Positions 1 to 7,399 of a stretch of DNA of 18,424 bases are shown here, piece after piece. The translations under genes and the position numbers were made by a program. The notes below the pieces were generated by a model, which made no database searches, was not told the origin of the DNA, and saw only the letters and a program-made list of their open reading frames with translations. Numbering within the stretch: position 1 is the first letter of the stretch; each line of letters begins with the position of its first letter. Source of the DNA: Hyphomicrobiales bacterium (GTDB lineage: Bacteria > Pseudomonadota > Alphaproteobacteria > Rhodospirillales > JACKKN01); NCBI GenBank assembly GCA_024236415.1, contig JACKKN010000030.1, positions 1 to 18,424 of the forward strand. Reading direction: 5' to 3'.

Positions 1-976
1 TGGGCTTGAAGGTGACCCCCAGGATGGACACCGTCTTGCCCTCGACCGAGCCGCCGCAGGCGACGATGATGCGCTGGGCCATGCCCTTCTTGCGCGCGTC
101 GTTGATGGCCACCACCTCCTCGACGATGCGCAGCGGGGCGCCGACGGTCTGCGCCGTACGCACCAGGGCCAGCGTGTCCTTGGGGAAGCACGACCCGCCG
201 TAGCCGGGCCCGGCGTGCAGGAACTTGCGCCCGATGCGGCCGTCCAGGCCGATGCCCCGGGCCACGTCGTGGACGTTGGCGTCCACCTTCTCGCACAGGT
301 CGGCGATCTCGTTGATGAAGGTGATCTTGGTGGCCAGGAAGGTGTTGGCGGCGTACTTGATCAGCTCGGACGTCTGGCGCGACGTGAACAGGATCGGCGT
401 CTCGATCAGGTACAGCGGCCGGTAGACCTGGCGCATGACCTCGCGGGCCCGTTCGGACTGGGTGCCGATGACCACCCGGTCGGGGCGCATGAAGTCGTTG
501 ATGGCCGAGCCCTCGCGCAGGAACTCGGGGTTCGAGACCACGTCGAATTCGGCGTCGGGGCGGGTCTTGGCGATGATCTCCTCGACCTCGCGGCCGGTGC
601 CCACGGGCACCGTGGACTTGGTGACCACCACCGTATAGCCCTGCATGGCCTGGGCGATCTCCTCGGCGGCGGCATAGACGTAGCTGAGGTCGGCGTGGCC
701 GTCGCCGCGCCGCGACGGCGTGCCGACGGCGATGAACACGGCGTCGGCGCCCTTGACCGCGCCCTTCAGGTCGGTGGTGAAGGACAGGCGCTCGGCCCGC
801 ACGTTGTTGGCCACCAGGTCGTCCAGGCCGGGCTCGTAGATGGGAATCTCGCCGCGGTTCAGGGCCGTGATCTTGGTCTCGTCCTTGTCGACGCAGACCA
901 CGTCGATGCCGAACTCGGAAAAGCAGGCCCCGGAAACCAGACCGACGTAGCCGGTGCCGATCATCGCAATGCGCAT
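1..976 (-). CDS. ugd: UDP-glucose 6-dehydrogenase, C-terminus cut off by window edge
   Basis: Oxidises UDP-glucose to UDP-glucuronate with two NAD+ in the cytoplasm, supplying uronic acid units for exopolysaccharide, capsule or LPS sugars. The 325 residues present start with a Rossmann nucleotide-binding loop (MIGTGYVGLVSG, residues 5-16). They continue through the central helical domain, including the NTFLATK stretch at 211-217, to the catalytic cysteine block GGSCFPKDT, with Cys263 as thioester nucleophile. The chain then enters the C-terminal UDP-binding domain and runs off at base 1; family members are about 430-450 residues. The ATG at 976 follows an AAGGA-type ribosome site. It lies 74 bp downstream of galU on the same strand, so product and substrate enzymes are probably co-transcribed. 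The family call is firm; which polymer it serves is not visible here. Confidence 0.96.
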   Translation of the reverse strand, partial: MRIAMIGTGYVGLVSGACFSEFGIDVVCVDKDETKITALNRGEIPIYEPGLDDLVANNVRAERLSFTTDLKGAVKGADAVFIAVGTPSRRGDGHADLSYVYAAAEEIAQAMQGYTVVVTKSTVPVGTGREVEEIIAKTRPDAEFDVVSNPEFLREGSAINDFMRPDRVVIGTQSERAREVMRQVYRPLYLIETPILFTSRQTSELIKYAANTFLATKITFINEIADLCEKVDANVHDVARGIGLDGRIGRKFLHAGPGYGGSCFPKDTLALVRTAQTVGAPLRIVEEVVAINDARKKGMAQRIIVACGGSVEGKTVSILGVTFKP

Positions 977-1050
977 GGTTCTTCTGTTCCTTCCCGTTAC
1001 GTCAAGCTTGCGAACTCAGCGGCGGGCCGCCGGCCTGGGGGCCGGGCCCG

Positions 1051-1920
1051 TCAAAGGTAATTCTTCAGGATATCGCGCAGGTCCGCGGTCATCTCGGTGC
1101 GTTCCATGGCGAAGGCCACGTTGGCCTCGACGAAGCCCAGCTTGTTGCCGCAGTCGAAGCGCTGTCCCTCGAACCGATAGCCGTGGAACGGCACCGAACC
1201 GATGGTCTTGGCCATGGCGTCGGTCAACTGGATCTCGTTGCCGGCGCCGCGCTCGTGGCGCGACAGGTGCTCCATGACCTGGGCGTCCAGGATGTAGCGG
1301 CCGATGATCGACAGGGTCGAGGGCGCCTCGGCCGGCTTCGGCTTCTCCACCAGGCCCTTGGCCTTGGCGACGCGGCCGTCGTCGGTCTCCACGTCCAGGA
1401 TGCCGTAGCGGTCGGTGTGCTCGGGCGGCACGTCCTCGACGGCGACGATGTTGCCGCCCAGCTCGGCGTGGGCCTCGACCATCTGGCGCAGGCACCCCGG
1501 GCGGGCCAGGATCAGGTCGTCGGCCAGCAGCACGGCGAACGGCTCGTCGTCGACGAAATGGCGCGCGCACCACACGGCATGGCCCAGGCCCAGGGGCTGC
1601 TGCTGGCGGGTGTACGAGATGCTGCCCGGGTCGGGCATCCAGTCCAGCACCGCCTTCAGGGCCTCGGTCTTGCCGCGCTCCTGCAGAACCTGCTCCAGCT
1701 CGATGCAGTGGTCGAAGTGGTCGTCGATGGCGCTCTTGGCGCGGCCGGTGACGAAGATGAACTGGTCGATGCCGGCGTCGCGCGCCTCCTCGACCGCGTA
1801 CTGGATCAGGGGCTTGTCCACAATGGGCAGCATTTCCTTGGGCATCGCCTTGGTGGCCGGCAGGAAACGGGTTCCCAGGCCGGCGACCGGAAAGACTGCC
1901 TTGCGTACCTTGCTGCCCAT
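1051..1920 (-). CDS. galU: UTP-glucose-1-phosphate uridylyltransferase
   Basis: Makes UDP-glucose from glucose-1-phosphate and UTP. The 289-residue protein has the nucleotidyltransferase signature GLGTRFLPATKAMPKEM (residues 14-30) and the following DKPLIQYAVEEA stretch, both typical of bacterial GalU, and the length is standard (about 290-300). I chose the ATG at 1920 because a strong purine-rich site (GAGGGGGAA) lies just upstream and because GalU proteins begin a few residues before the KAVFPVAG strand. An in-frame ATG at 1998 would add 26 basic residues that do not look like GalU. It is upstream of ugd in the same direction, forming a UDP-glucose to UDP-glucuronate module. The 155 bp separating it from the upstream J-protein gene, with a hairpin near that gene's stop, suggest it may have its own promoter, though I see no convincing -35/-10. 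Confidence 0.96.
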   Translation of the reverse strand: MGSKVRKAVFPVAGLGTRFLPATKAMPKEMLPIVDKPLIQYAVEEARDAGIDQFIFVTGRAKSAIDDHFDHCIELEQVLQERGKTEALKAVLDWMPDPGSISYTRQQQPLGLGHAVWCARHFVDDEPFAVLLADDLILARPGCLRQMVEAHAELGGNIVAVEDVPPEHTDRYGILDVETDDGRVAKAKGLVEKPKPAEAPSTLSIIGRYILDAQVMEHLSRHERGAGNEIQLTDAMAKTIGSVPFHGYRFEGQRFDCGNKLGFVEANVAFAMERTEMTADLRDILKNYL

Positions 1921-2053
1921 GACATTCCCCCTCTTCAATCGTCGTCGTTGAAAAGACGCGGCGGATTCCACGCCCCATGGCAGGGGTCTTTCTGCCAAAC
2001 GGTCCGCGCGCCTTCAAGGAAATTCCGGGCCCGCCGCCGTATGCGGACGTACC

Positions 2054-2072
2054 ACCCCTGTGTTTCAGGGGT
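2054..2072 (-). terminator. Hairpin just downstream of the J-protein gene
   Basis: A perfect 7-bp stem ACCCCTG / CAGGGGT with a 5-nt loop begins a few bases past the stop codon of the J-domain gene (minus strand). The position suits a transcription end or an mRNA-stabilising structure between this operon and galU. No T-run follows on the minus strand, so it is not a classical intrinsic terminator. Confidence 0.35.
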
Positions 2073-2075
2073 ACT

Positions 2076-2810
2076 TCAGGCGCCGCCCAGCAGCACGTCC
2101 TTGGCCTGGTTGATCTTGGCCGCCAGGTAGGTGGAGCCGCCGTGGTCCGGGTGCAGGGCGGCCATCAGCCGGCGGTGCGCCTCCTTGACCGCGTCGGCGC
2201 CGGCGCCCGGCTCCAGGCCCAAAATCCGGTACGCCTCGTCGCGGGTCATGGACCCGGTATCGAAGCCGCCGCCGGCGGTGCCGGCCCCGTCCGCCCCGGC
2301 CTCGCCGGCGCGCTGGCGCCAGTCGGGGTCGGTGCGGTCCAGGTAGGCTTCCAGGGCCTGGGCCGACTTGGCGTCCTCGGCCCGGCAGGCGCGCAGCAGC
2401 TCCAGCCGCTCGGCCGGGTTCAGGTCGTCCAGCTCGCGGCCGCGGAACGGCCCCTCCAGCACCAGGCCGGACATGGCGCCGGTGTCGTGGTCCAGCCGCA
2501 TGCGCAGGAACCGGGTCTCGATCTCGGAGGTCTGGCCGCTGCGACCGCCCGAGGCCATGCGGGTGAAGGTCTTGGCCCGGTTCCAGGCGCTGCGCAGGCG
2601 GGTCAGCAGGGGAATCAGCAGCGGCAGCACGAACAGGATGAAGTTGAACCGCCCGGTGACGACGAAGAACAGGATCAGCACCACGCCGAGGATCGCGGCG
2701 GTCCACTTCAGGGCCTTGATCACGGCCTTGGGGTCGGCGCCGGCGTACCAGCGCCCGGCCAGGATCAGGCCCGCCAGCAGGGCGATTCCCAGGATCAGGT
2801 ACGGAAACAC
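2076..2810 (-). CDS. Membrane-anchored J-domain protein, Pam18/Tim14-like
   Basis: Probable Hsp70 (DnaK) co-chaperone tethered to the inner membrane. The 244 residues start with hydrophobic segments at about 3-20 and 38-69. A charged, soluble linker follows (about 75-185), then a C-terminal J-domain at about 188-244 carrying the DnaK-stimulating HPD triad at 220-222 (LHPDHGG). The end of the domain (EAHRRLMAALHPDHGGS, then YLAAKINQAKDVL) closely resembles mitochondrial Pam18/Tim14 and DNAJC15/19. In those proteins the J-domain is likewise C-terminal and membrane-anchored. The start is GTG at 2810, immediately after the VWA gene's TAG (2811-2813), so translation is probably coupled. A membrane client or partner is not evident; by context it may act with the VWA protein and MipZ. 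The J-domain call is secure, the physiological role is inference. Confidence 0.88.
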   Translation of the reverse strand: MFPYLILGIALLAGLILAGRWYAGADPKAVIKALKWTAAILGVVLILFFVVTGRFNFILFVLPLLIPLLTRLRSAWNRAKTFTRMASGGRSGQTSEIETRFLRMRLDHDTGAMSGLVLEGPFRGRELDDLNPAERLELLRACRAEDAKSAQALEAYLDRTDPDWRQRAGEAGADGAGTAGGGFDTGSMTRDEAYRILGLEPGAGADAVKEAHRRLMAALHPDHGGSTYLAAKINQAKDVLLGGA

Positions 2811-3521
2811 CTAGCGCCCCCGCATCTGGTCGGCGATCAGCAGCACGTCGCCGCCCTTCCTGCGCGCCAGGTCCTCCAGCGCCGGGCGGCCGCCGGCGGC
2901 GAACACCGCCACCGCCGACAGCAGGTCGCGCAGGACCTGGGCGCTGCCGGCGTCGAACGGGCAGTAGGCGCCGCCGGTCAGCTTGGCGATCTGCTTGAAG
3001 GCGAAGCCGGCCACCGGGTCGCCGCCCTCGTGGAACACGAACGCCGGCACGCCCAGCAGGCCCAGCTCGCCGGCCAGGTGGCCCAGGCGGTCCACGTCCT
3101 CCTCGACGCAATCGCCGACGAACACCAGGGCGTCCACCTTGTCGCGCCCGGTCTCGTTGATGGCGTGGGACAGGACCTTGCCGATCTGGGTCTGCCCGGC
3201 CAGGCAGAACACCGAGGTCATCAGCCGCAGCAGGTGCGCCGAATCGGTGACCCACTTGCTGACCTTGAACTCGCGGAAGCCGCGGTAGAAGGCCAGTTGC
3301 AGCTCCAGCCCGCCCAGGCCGGCGGTGGCGGCGAACATCTCGCCCTGGATCTGCGCCGCCCGGTCCCAGGTCGGCTGGCGGCTGGCGGTGGCGTCCAGGG
3401 CGAACAGCAGCCGGCCGCGCCGGCCCGGCGCCTTGGTCACCGGGGTCGCCGCCACCTTGGCCAGGAAGGCGTCGATGTCCGACGTGCTGGACTTCTTGCT
3501 GGGCAGGTTGTCGTCCGCCAT
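2811..3521 (-). CDS. VWA-domain protein of unknown role
   Basis: A 236-residue soluble protein without signal peptide or membrane segment. A disordered, lysine/serine-rich N-terminus (1-35) precedes a von Willebrand factor A fold. A metal-ion-dependent adhesion site can be read as D43, T45 and S47 in LLFALDATASR, T111 in AGQTQIG and D137 in LVFVGDCVEE. The remainder (150-236) continues the alternating strands and helices (VPAFVFHEGG). VWA domains usually bind partner proteins through a divalent metal, so an adaptor role is plausible. The gene starts 42 bp after mipZ on the same strand, behind a GAGGAG site, and abuts the J-protein gene with no gap. This supports a mipZ-VWA-J-protein operon. 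I do not recognise a named family member. Confidence 0.85.
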   Translation of the reverse strand: MADDNLPSKKSSTSDIDAFLAKVAATPVTKAPGRRGRLLFALDATASRQPTWDRAAQIQGEMFAATAGLGGLELQLAFYRGFREFKVSKWVTDSAHLLRLMTSVFCLAGQTQIGKVLSHAINETGRDKVDALVFVGDCVEEDVDRLGHLAGELGLLGVPAFVFHEGGDPVAGFAFKQIAKLTGGAYCPFDAGSAQVLRDLLSAVAVFAAGGRPALEDLARRKGGDVLLIADQMRGR

Positions 3522-3563
3522 GGCTCCTCGGCGGTTGCGGTGGTTCGGGGTGCTCCCCCTAAT

Positions 3564-4382
3564 TTAGGGCAGTCGGACCGCTTCAACCAGTGCCCTCACC
3601 TCCTGGCGCGCCGCCAGGTGCGACATGCTGAGCGACACCTCGCCGGCCAGGTCGCGCAGGTCCATCAGGGTCAGGCCGCGGTGGAACAGCTCGCGGTAGA
3701 TCACCCGCTCGCCGAATCCGGGCACGGTGCGGAAGCCGATGCGCCGCGACAGGTCGCGGATCAGGCGCTCCATGTCGCGCTTGTTGCGGGCGTCCAGGCT
3801 GCTCAGCCGGTTGCGCATGACGATCCAGTCGACCGAGCCGCCGTCGCGCCGGGCCCGCGCCATCTTCTGCTCCCAGACCATCTGGGCGTAGTGGCTGGGG
3901 CCGGCGATGGACAGGTTCCGGCGGTCCACCCGGGCCAGCACGTCCAGGTCGACGAAGCTGTCGTTCAGGGGCGTGATCAGGGTGTCGGCGAAGGAGTGGC
4001 CCGACCGCGACAGGGCGGTGTCGTTGCCCGGGGTATCGATGACGATCACGTCGTGGTCGGCCGCCAGGGCGGCCACCAGGGCCTCCAGGTTGCCGTCGTC
4101 CTCGGCCGCCGCCGTCTCCGGGTCCGGGCAGGCCGACACCGTCAGGTCGGCCAGGGTCGGGATCGGCAGGTCGCGGCCGCCGGGCTCCTCGGCGGTGGCG
4201 CGGCGGTTCTCGATGTAGCGGGCCAGGCTGCGCTGGCGCAGGTCCAGGTCGATGGCCGCCACCCGCCGCCCCATGCGCAGCAGGGACACCATCAGGTGCA
4301 TGGCGGTGGTCGACTTGCCGCTGCCGCCCTTCTCGTTGCCGACCACCACCACGTGCGCGGCGCCGTTCATGTTCTGCGTCAT
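3564..4382 (-). CDS. mipZ: Division-plane positioning ATPase MipZ
   Basis: ParA/MinD-type ATPase that in Caulobacter binds polar ParB and forms a bipolar gradient inhibiting FtsZ, so that the Z-ring assembles at midcell. The 272 residues show the deviant Walker A box GNEKGGSGKST (15-25, signature Lys18 and Lys23), the DLDLRQRS segment (46-52) specific to MipZ, Walker B VIVIDTPG (112-119) and the TPLNDSFVDLD stretch (137-147). Near the C-terminus are VIYRELF and LAARQEVRAL. These match Caulobacter MipZ almost block for block. The ATG at 4382 has an AAGGA site at the right distance; an internal Met5 is a less likely start. It lies 30 bp after the molybdopterin oxidoreductase on the same strand, and an AT-rich motif overlaps that junction. 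It heads the VWA/J-protein genes. parB is not in this window. Confidence 0.96.
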   Translation of the reverse strand: MTQNMNGAAHVVVVGNEKGGSGKSTTAMHLMVSLLRMGRRVAAIDLDLRQRSLARYIENRRATAEEPGGRDLPIPTLADLTVSACPDPETAAAEDDGNLEALVAALAADHDVIVIDTPGNDTALSRSGHSFADTLITPLNDSFVDLDVLARVDRRNLSIAGPSHYAQMVWEQKMARARRDGGSVDWIVMRNRLSSLDARNKRDMERLIRDLSRRIGFRTVPGFGERVIYRELFHRGLTLMDLRDLAGEVSLSMSHLAARQEVRALVEAVRLP

Positions 4383-4406
4383 GTTTTCCTTTTAGGGTTT
4401 TGAGAT

Positions 4407-4421
4407 AGAATATTATTCCGG
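4407..4421 (-). promoter_or_regulatory. AT-rich motif upstream of mipZ, matching one at 6650
   Basis: Read on the minus strand this is CCGGAATAATATTCT, which matches CCGGGATAATATTCT at 6650-6664 on the plus strand in 14 of 15 positions. It overlaps the stop of the molybdopterin gene and sits 24 nt before the mipZ start. It could be a -10-like promoter element or a regulator site for mipZ. No good -35 hexamer is visible inside the GC-rich coding sequence upstream. The alternative, a terminal inverted repeat, is discussed in the findings. Confidence 0.35.
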
Positions 4422-6506
4422 GCGGACCCAGACGGCGCTGTCGTGGAAGGCGGCGCCGCCGCCGGGGGGCACCGGGTCGGACCCGGTGAGGGCGTTGACG
4501 CCGATTCCCTCCATGAAGGCGGCGTTGGGCCAGATGCTCTCCACCACCACCACGCCGCGCTGGCTGCCGGGGCGCAGTTGGGCGTGCAGCAGCACCGTGC
4601 CGCGGCCGTTGCCCAGGCGCGCCAGGCCGCCGTCGCCGATGCCCAGGTCGGCGGCGTCGTCCGGGTGCAGGAACACGGTCGGCCGGCCCTCCTTCTTCTG
4701 CGACGTGGGGGTCTCGGTGAACGACGAGTTCAGGTAGTTGTGGGCCGGCGCCGTGACCAGGCGGAAGGGATGCTCGGCGGTGGCCTCCTCGATCACCGCC
4801 ATGTGGTCTGGCAGCGGCGGCATGGCCGCCCCGTCGGGGCCCTCGGCGGCCCAGTCGGGGGCGAAGCGGAACCTGCCGTCGGGGTGGCCGAACCCGTCCA
4901 GGAAGTGGGCGCCGGCGAAGGGCGGCGCCAGGTCCAGGCCGCCGGCGGCGTAGATCGTTTCGCCGTCGGGCAGGCCCGAGCGGCGCAGGGTCTCCTCCAG
5001 CACCTCCCAGGCGGTCATGTCGAAGCCCGGGTGCGCGGCCCCCAGGCGGCGCGCCAGGTCGTTCAGGACGTCGTGGTTGCAGCGCGCCTGGCCGACCGGC
5101 TCGATGATCGCCCGCGACACCTGCAGGAAGCTGTGGCCGCCGCCGGGCAGCAGCTCGTCATGCTCCATGAAGGTGGTGGCCGGCAGCACCACGTCGGCGC
5201 GCTGTGCCGTCTCGGTCATGAACTGTTCGTGCACGCAGACGAACAGGTCGTCGCGGGCGAAGCCCCGGTGCACCTTGTTCAGGTCCGGGGTGACGGCGCA
5301 GGGATTGGTGTTCTGGATCAGCATGGCGGTCACCGGCGGGCCGTCGCCCAGGGCCGCGCGCTCGCCCATCAGCACCTCGCCGACCCGCGAGATGTCCAGG
5401 ATGCGGGTCGAGTCGTCCAGGGCGTCAAGGCCCTCGATCAGGGTCATGTCGATGGCGTAGACGCCGAAGTTGGAGAACAGCGCCCCGCCGCCGCGGTGGC
5501 GCCACGCCCCGGTCACCGCCGGCAGGCAGCTCACCGCGTGCATGGCGGCGGCGCCGTTGCGCGAACGGGTGAAGCCGTAGCCGACCCGCAGGAAGGCGCG
5601 CTGCGTGCGGCCGTACAGGCGCGCGAACTGGGTGATGGCGTCGGCGTCCAGGCCGGTGATCTCGGCGGCCCACTGCGGCGTGCGGGTGGTCAGGTGCTGT
5701 TGCAGCCGTTCCGGCACGTCGGTGTGGGCGCGCAGGTAGTCCCAGTCGGCGAACCCCTCGGCGAACAGCACGTGCATGACGGCGCAGGCCAGCGCCCCGT
5801 CGGTGCCCGGGCGCGGTGCCAGGTGAATGTCGGCGGCCGCCGCCGTGGCGGTGCGGTAGGGGTCGATGCAGACGATCCTGGTACCGCGTTCCTTGCGCGC
5901 CCTGGTGGCGTGGGTCATGACGTGGACCTGGGTCGCCGCCGGGTTCATGCCCCACAGGACGATCAGGTCGGCCTCGGCCATCTCGCGCGAGTCGGCGCCG
6001 TGGTAGGCCCCCACCCCGGCCAGCCAGCCGTGCCGCGCCGGCAGCGAACAGATGCTCTTCAACATCCGCGAATAGCCCAGCACGTGGGTCAGCCGCTTGA
6101 TGCCGTCGCGCTGCACCAGGCCCATGGTGCCCGAGAAGTAGTACGGCCACACCGCCTCGGCGCCGTGGCGCTGGGCGGCCAGGGTGAACCGCTCGGCCAC
6201 CAGGTCCAGGGCGTCGTCCCAGGAAACGGGTTCGAAGGTGCCCTCCCCCGGGCCCTTGCCGCCGACCCGGCGCAGGGGCGTGGTCAGGCGGTCCGGGTGG
6301 TGGGTGCGCTCGGCGTAGCGGGCCACCTTGGCGCAGACCACGCCGTCGGTGTAGGGGTGGCCGGCGCGGCCGCGCACCCGGCCGATGGTGCGCGCGTCCA
6401 GGCGCTCCACGTCCAGCGCGCAGGCGCTGGGACAGTCGTGCGGGCAGGCCGAGGGGACCGTGACCGTCCCGTGGGAACTCTCCGCCAGGGGGGCGTCTTT
6501 GGGCAT
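4413..6506 (-). CDS. Cytoplasmic molybdopterin oxidoreductase with [4Fe-4S] site
   Basis: Member of the Mo/W bis-MGD oxidoreductase family (DMSO reductase superfamily), 697 residues. The N-terminal iron-sulfur motif is CPHDCPSAC (Cys21, 25, 29) completed by Cys58 in GVVCAKV. The catalytic molybdopterin domain follows (about 75-480). Cys153 in SICSLPARHGW occupies the region where formate dehydrogenase-like enzymes place their metal-ligating residue, so Cys ligation of Mo is plausible. The C-terminal dinucleotide-binding domain covers about 580-690 (YLNSSFTETPTSQKKEG, then a conserved VFLHPDDAADLG-type segment). There is no twin-arginine signal, so it should act in the cytoplasm. No electron-transfer subunit, FdhD or cofactor gene is adjacent, and the substrate cannot be told from sequence. 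The ATG at 6506 is the first sensible start, 15 residues before the Fe-S motif. The gene is bracketed by a 15-bp inverted repeat. Confidence 0.92.
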   Translation of the reverse strand: MPKDAPLAESSHGTVTVPSACPHDCPSACALDVERLDARTIGRVRGRAGHPYTDGVVCAKVARYAERTHHPDRLTTPLRRVGGKGPGEGTFEPVSWDDALDLVAERFTLAAQRHGAEAVWPYYFSGTMGLVQRDGIKRLTHVLGYSRMLKSICSLPARHGWLAGVGAYHGADSREMAEADLIVLWGMNPAATQVHVMTHATRARKERGTRIVCIDPYRTATAAAADIHLAPRPGTDGALACAVMHVLFAEGFADWDYLRAHTDVPERLQQHLTTRTPQWAAEITGLDADAITQFARLYGRTQRAFLRVGYGFTRSRNGAAAMHAVSCLPAVTGAWRHRGGGALFSNFGVYAIDMTLIEGLDALDDSTRILDISRVGEVLMGERAALGDGPPVTAMLIQNTNPCAVTPDLNKVHRGFARDDLFVCVHEQFMTETAQRADVVLPATTFMEHDELLPGGGHSFLQVSRAIIEPVGQARCNHDVLNDLARRLGAAHPGFDMTAWEVLEETLRRSGLPDGETIYAAGGLDLAPPFAGAHFLDGFGHPDGRFRFAPDWAAEGPDGAAMPPLPDHMAVIEEATAEHPFRLVTAPAHNYLNSSFTETPTSQKKEGRPTVFLHPDDAADLGIGDGGLARLGNGRGTVLLHAQLRPGSQRGVVVVESIWPNAAFMEGIGVNALTGSDPVPPGGGAAFHDSAVWVRPE

Positions 6507-6628
6507 GGCTCGCGATCACCGCCGTGTGAAGGGCCAACGATTGTCGTTCGCCCCGGGACGTGCGACTCTACCCCCGCGGCGGGGGCCGGGCAAACCTTTC
6601 CGGCGCCGCCGCCGGCCCGCGCGAGACA

Positions 6629-6664
6629 TTGAAGGCAAGGCTCAATTCACCGGGATAATATTCT
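6629..6664 (+). promoter_or_regulatory. Candidate promoter of the DUF2927-like lipoprotein gene
   Basis: TTGAAG (6629-6634) and GATAAT (6654-6659) are separated by 19 bp, a slightly long sigma-70 spacing, in the divergent gap between the molybdopterin oxidoreductase and the lipoprotein gene. If used, transcription would begin around 6665-6671, practically at the start codon. The -10 region is part of the AT-rich 15-mer shared with 4407-4421. Confidence 0.4.
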
Positions 6665-6670
6665 GATTTG

Positions 6671-7399
6671 ATGGAATTTTCCCTTCGCGAAATCGCCAGC
6701 CGCGCCGCCCGGCGGTGGGCCCTGCCGGTGCTGGTCCCGGTTTTTCTCGCCGCCTGCCAGACGGCGCCCGCGTCCCTCGACCTGCCGACCCGCTTCTTCA
6801 ACGACGTGGCCTTCTCGGCCTCGCGCGGCGGCCACCCGGTCACCGGCCGCGCCCTGCTGGACCCGGGCTACCCGCGCCACGCCCTGAAACGCTGGGAACG
6901 GGGCATCCGCTTCGGCCTGTTCGGCCAGGTGCCGGACGGGCACCGGGACTTCGCCCTGGCCCTGGTGCGGCGCCTGGGCGAGCTGGCGGGGCGGCCGGTG
7001 ACGGTGGTGGACGACCGCGCGGCGGCCAACTTCGCGGTCAGCTTCGACCCCGGCGACGGCTTCCTCATCAACCAGGCCGAGTTCACCGCCTGCTACACCC
7101 AGATCGTGCCCCTGGGGCCCGAGATCGCCGACGTGGCCATCCACATCTCGGCCGAGCAGCCGGACAAGACCCGCCGCTGCCTGACCCACGAGATGCTGCA
7201 CGGGTTCGGCCTGCACCACACCAACCTGCTGCAGTCGTCCATGAACTACGGCTCGCCGGCCGAGGAGCCGACCCGGTGGGACGAACTGGCCCTGCGCGCC
7301 ATGTACAGCCCGCGCCTGTCGGCCGGCATGACCCGGCGCCAGGCCCTGCCCATCGCCCGCCAGGTGATCGCCGGCATCCTGGACGGGACCGCGCCATGA
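6671..7399 (+). CDS. DUF2927-like lipoprotein with metzincin-type zinc motif
   Basis: A 242-residue lipoprotein. A basic N-terminus (RAARR, 11-15) and hydrophobic stretch end in the lipobox LAAC with Cys29, so the mature protein should be lipid-anchored on the periplasmic side. The C-terminal half has HEMLHGFGLHH at 173-183. This fits HExxHxxGxxH (His173, Glu174, His177, Gly180, His183), the zinc-binding signature of metzincin peptidases. It is followed by SSMNYGS with Met191 at a place expected for a Met-turn. The arrangement matches my memory of DUF2927 proteins, an uncharacterised proteobacterial family. A TTG at 6668 is an alternative start; no clear ribosome site precedes either codon. 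It overlaps the next lipoprotein by ATGA, so the two are translated together. Peptidase activity is inferred from the motif only. Confidence 0.85.
   Translation: MEFSLREIASRAARRWALPVLVPVFLAACQTAPASLDLPTRFFNDVAFSASRGGHPVTGRALLDPGYPRHALKRWERGIRFGLFGQVPDGHRDFALALVRRLGELAGRPVTVVDDRAAANFAVSFDPGDGFLINQAEFTACYTQIVPLGPEIADVAIHISAEQPDKTRRCLTHEMLHGFGLHHTNLLQSSMNYGSPAEEPTRWDELALRAMYSPRLSAGMTRRQALPIARQVIAGILDGTAP

Noticed and set aside
1977..4403. 808-codon plus-strand open frame
   Set aside because: It lies antisense to the J-protein, VWA and mipZ genes. Its translation is low-complexity, rich in Gly, Ala, Gln and His, as expected from the antisense of GC-rich coding DNA.
4443..6632. 729-codon plus-strand open frame
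   Set aside because: Antisense shadow of the molybdopterin oxidoreductase, whose motifs are unmistakable; the plus-strand translation has no domain-like features.
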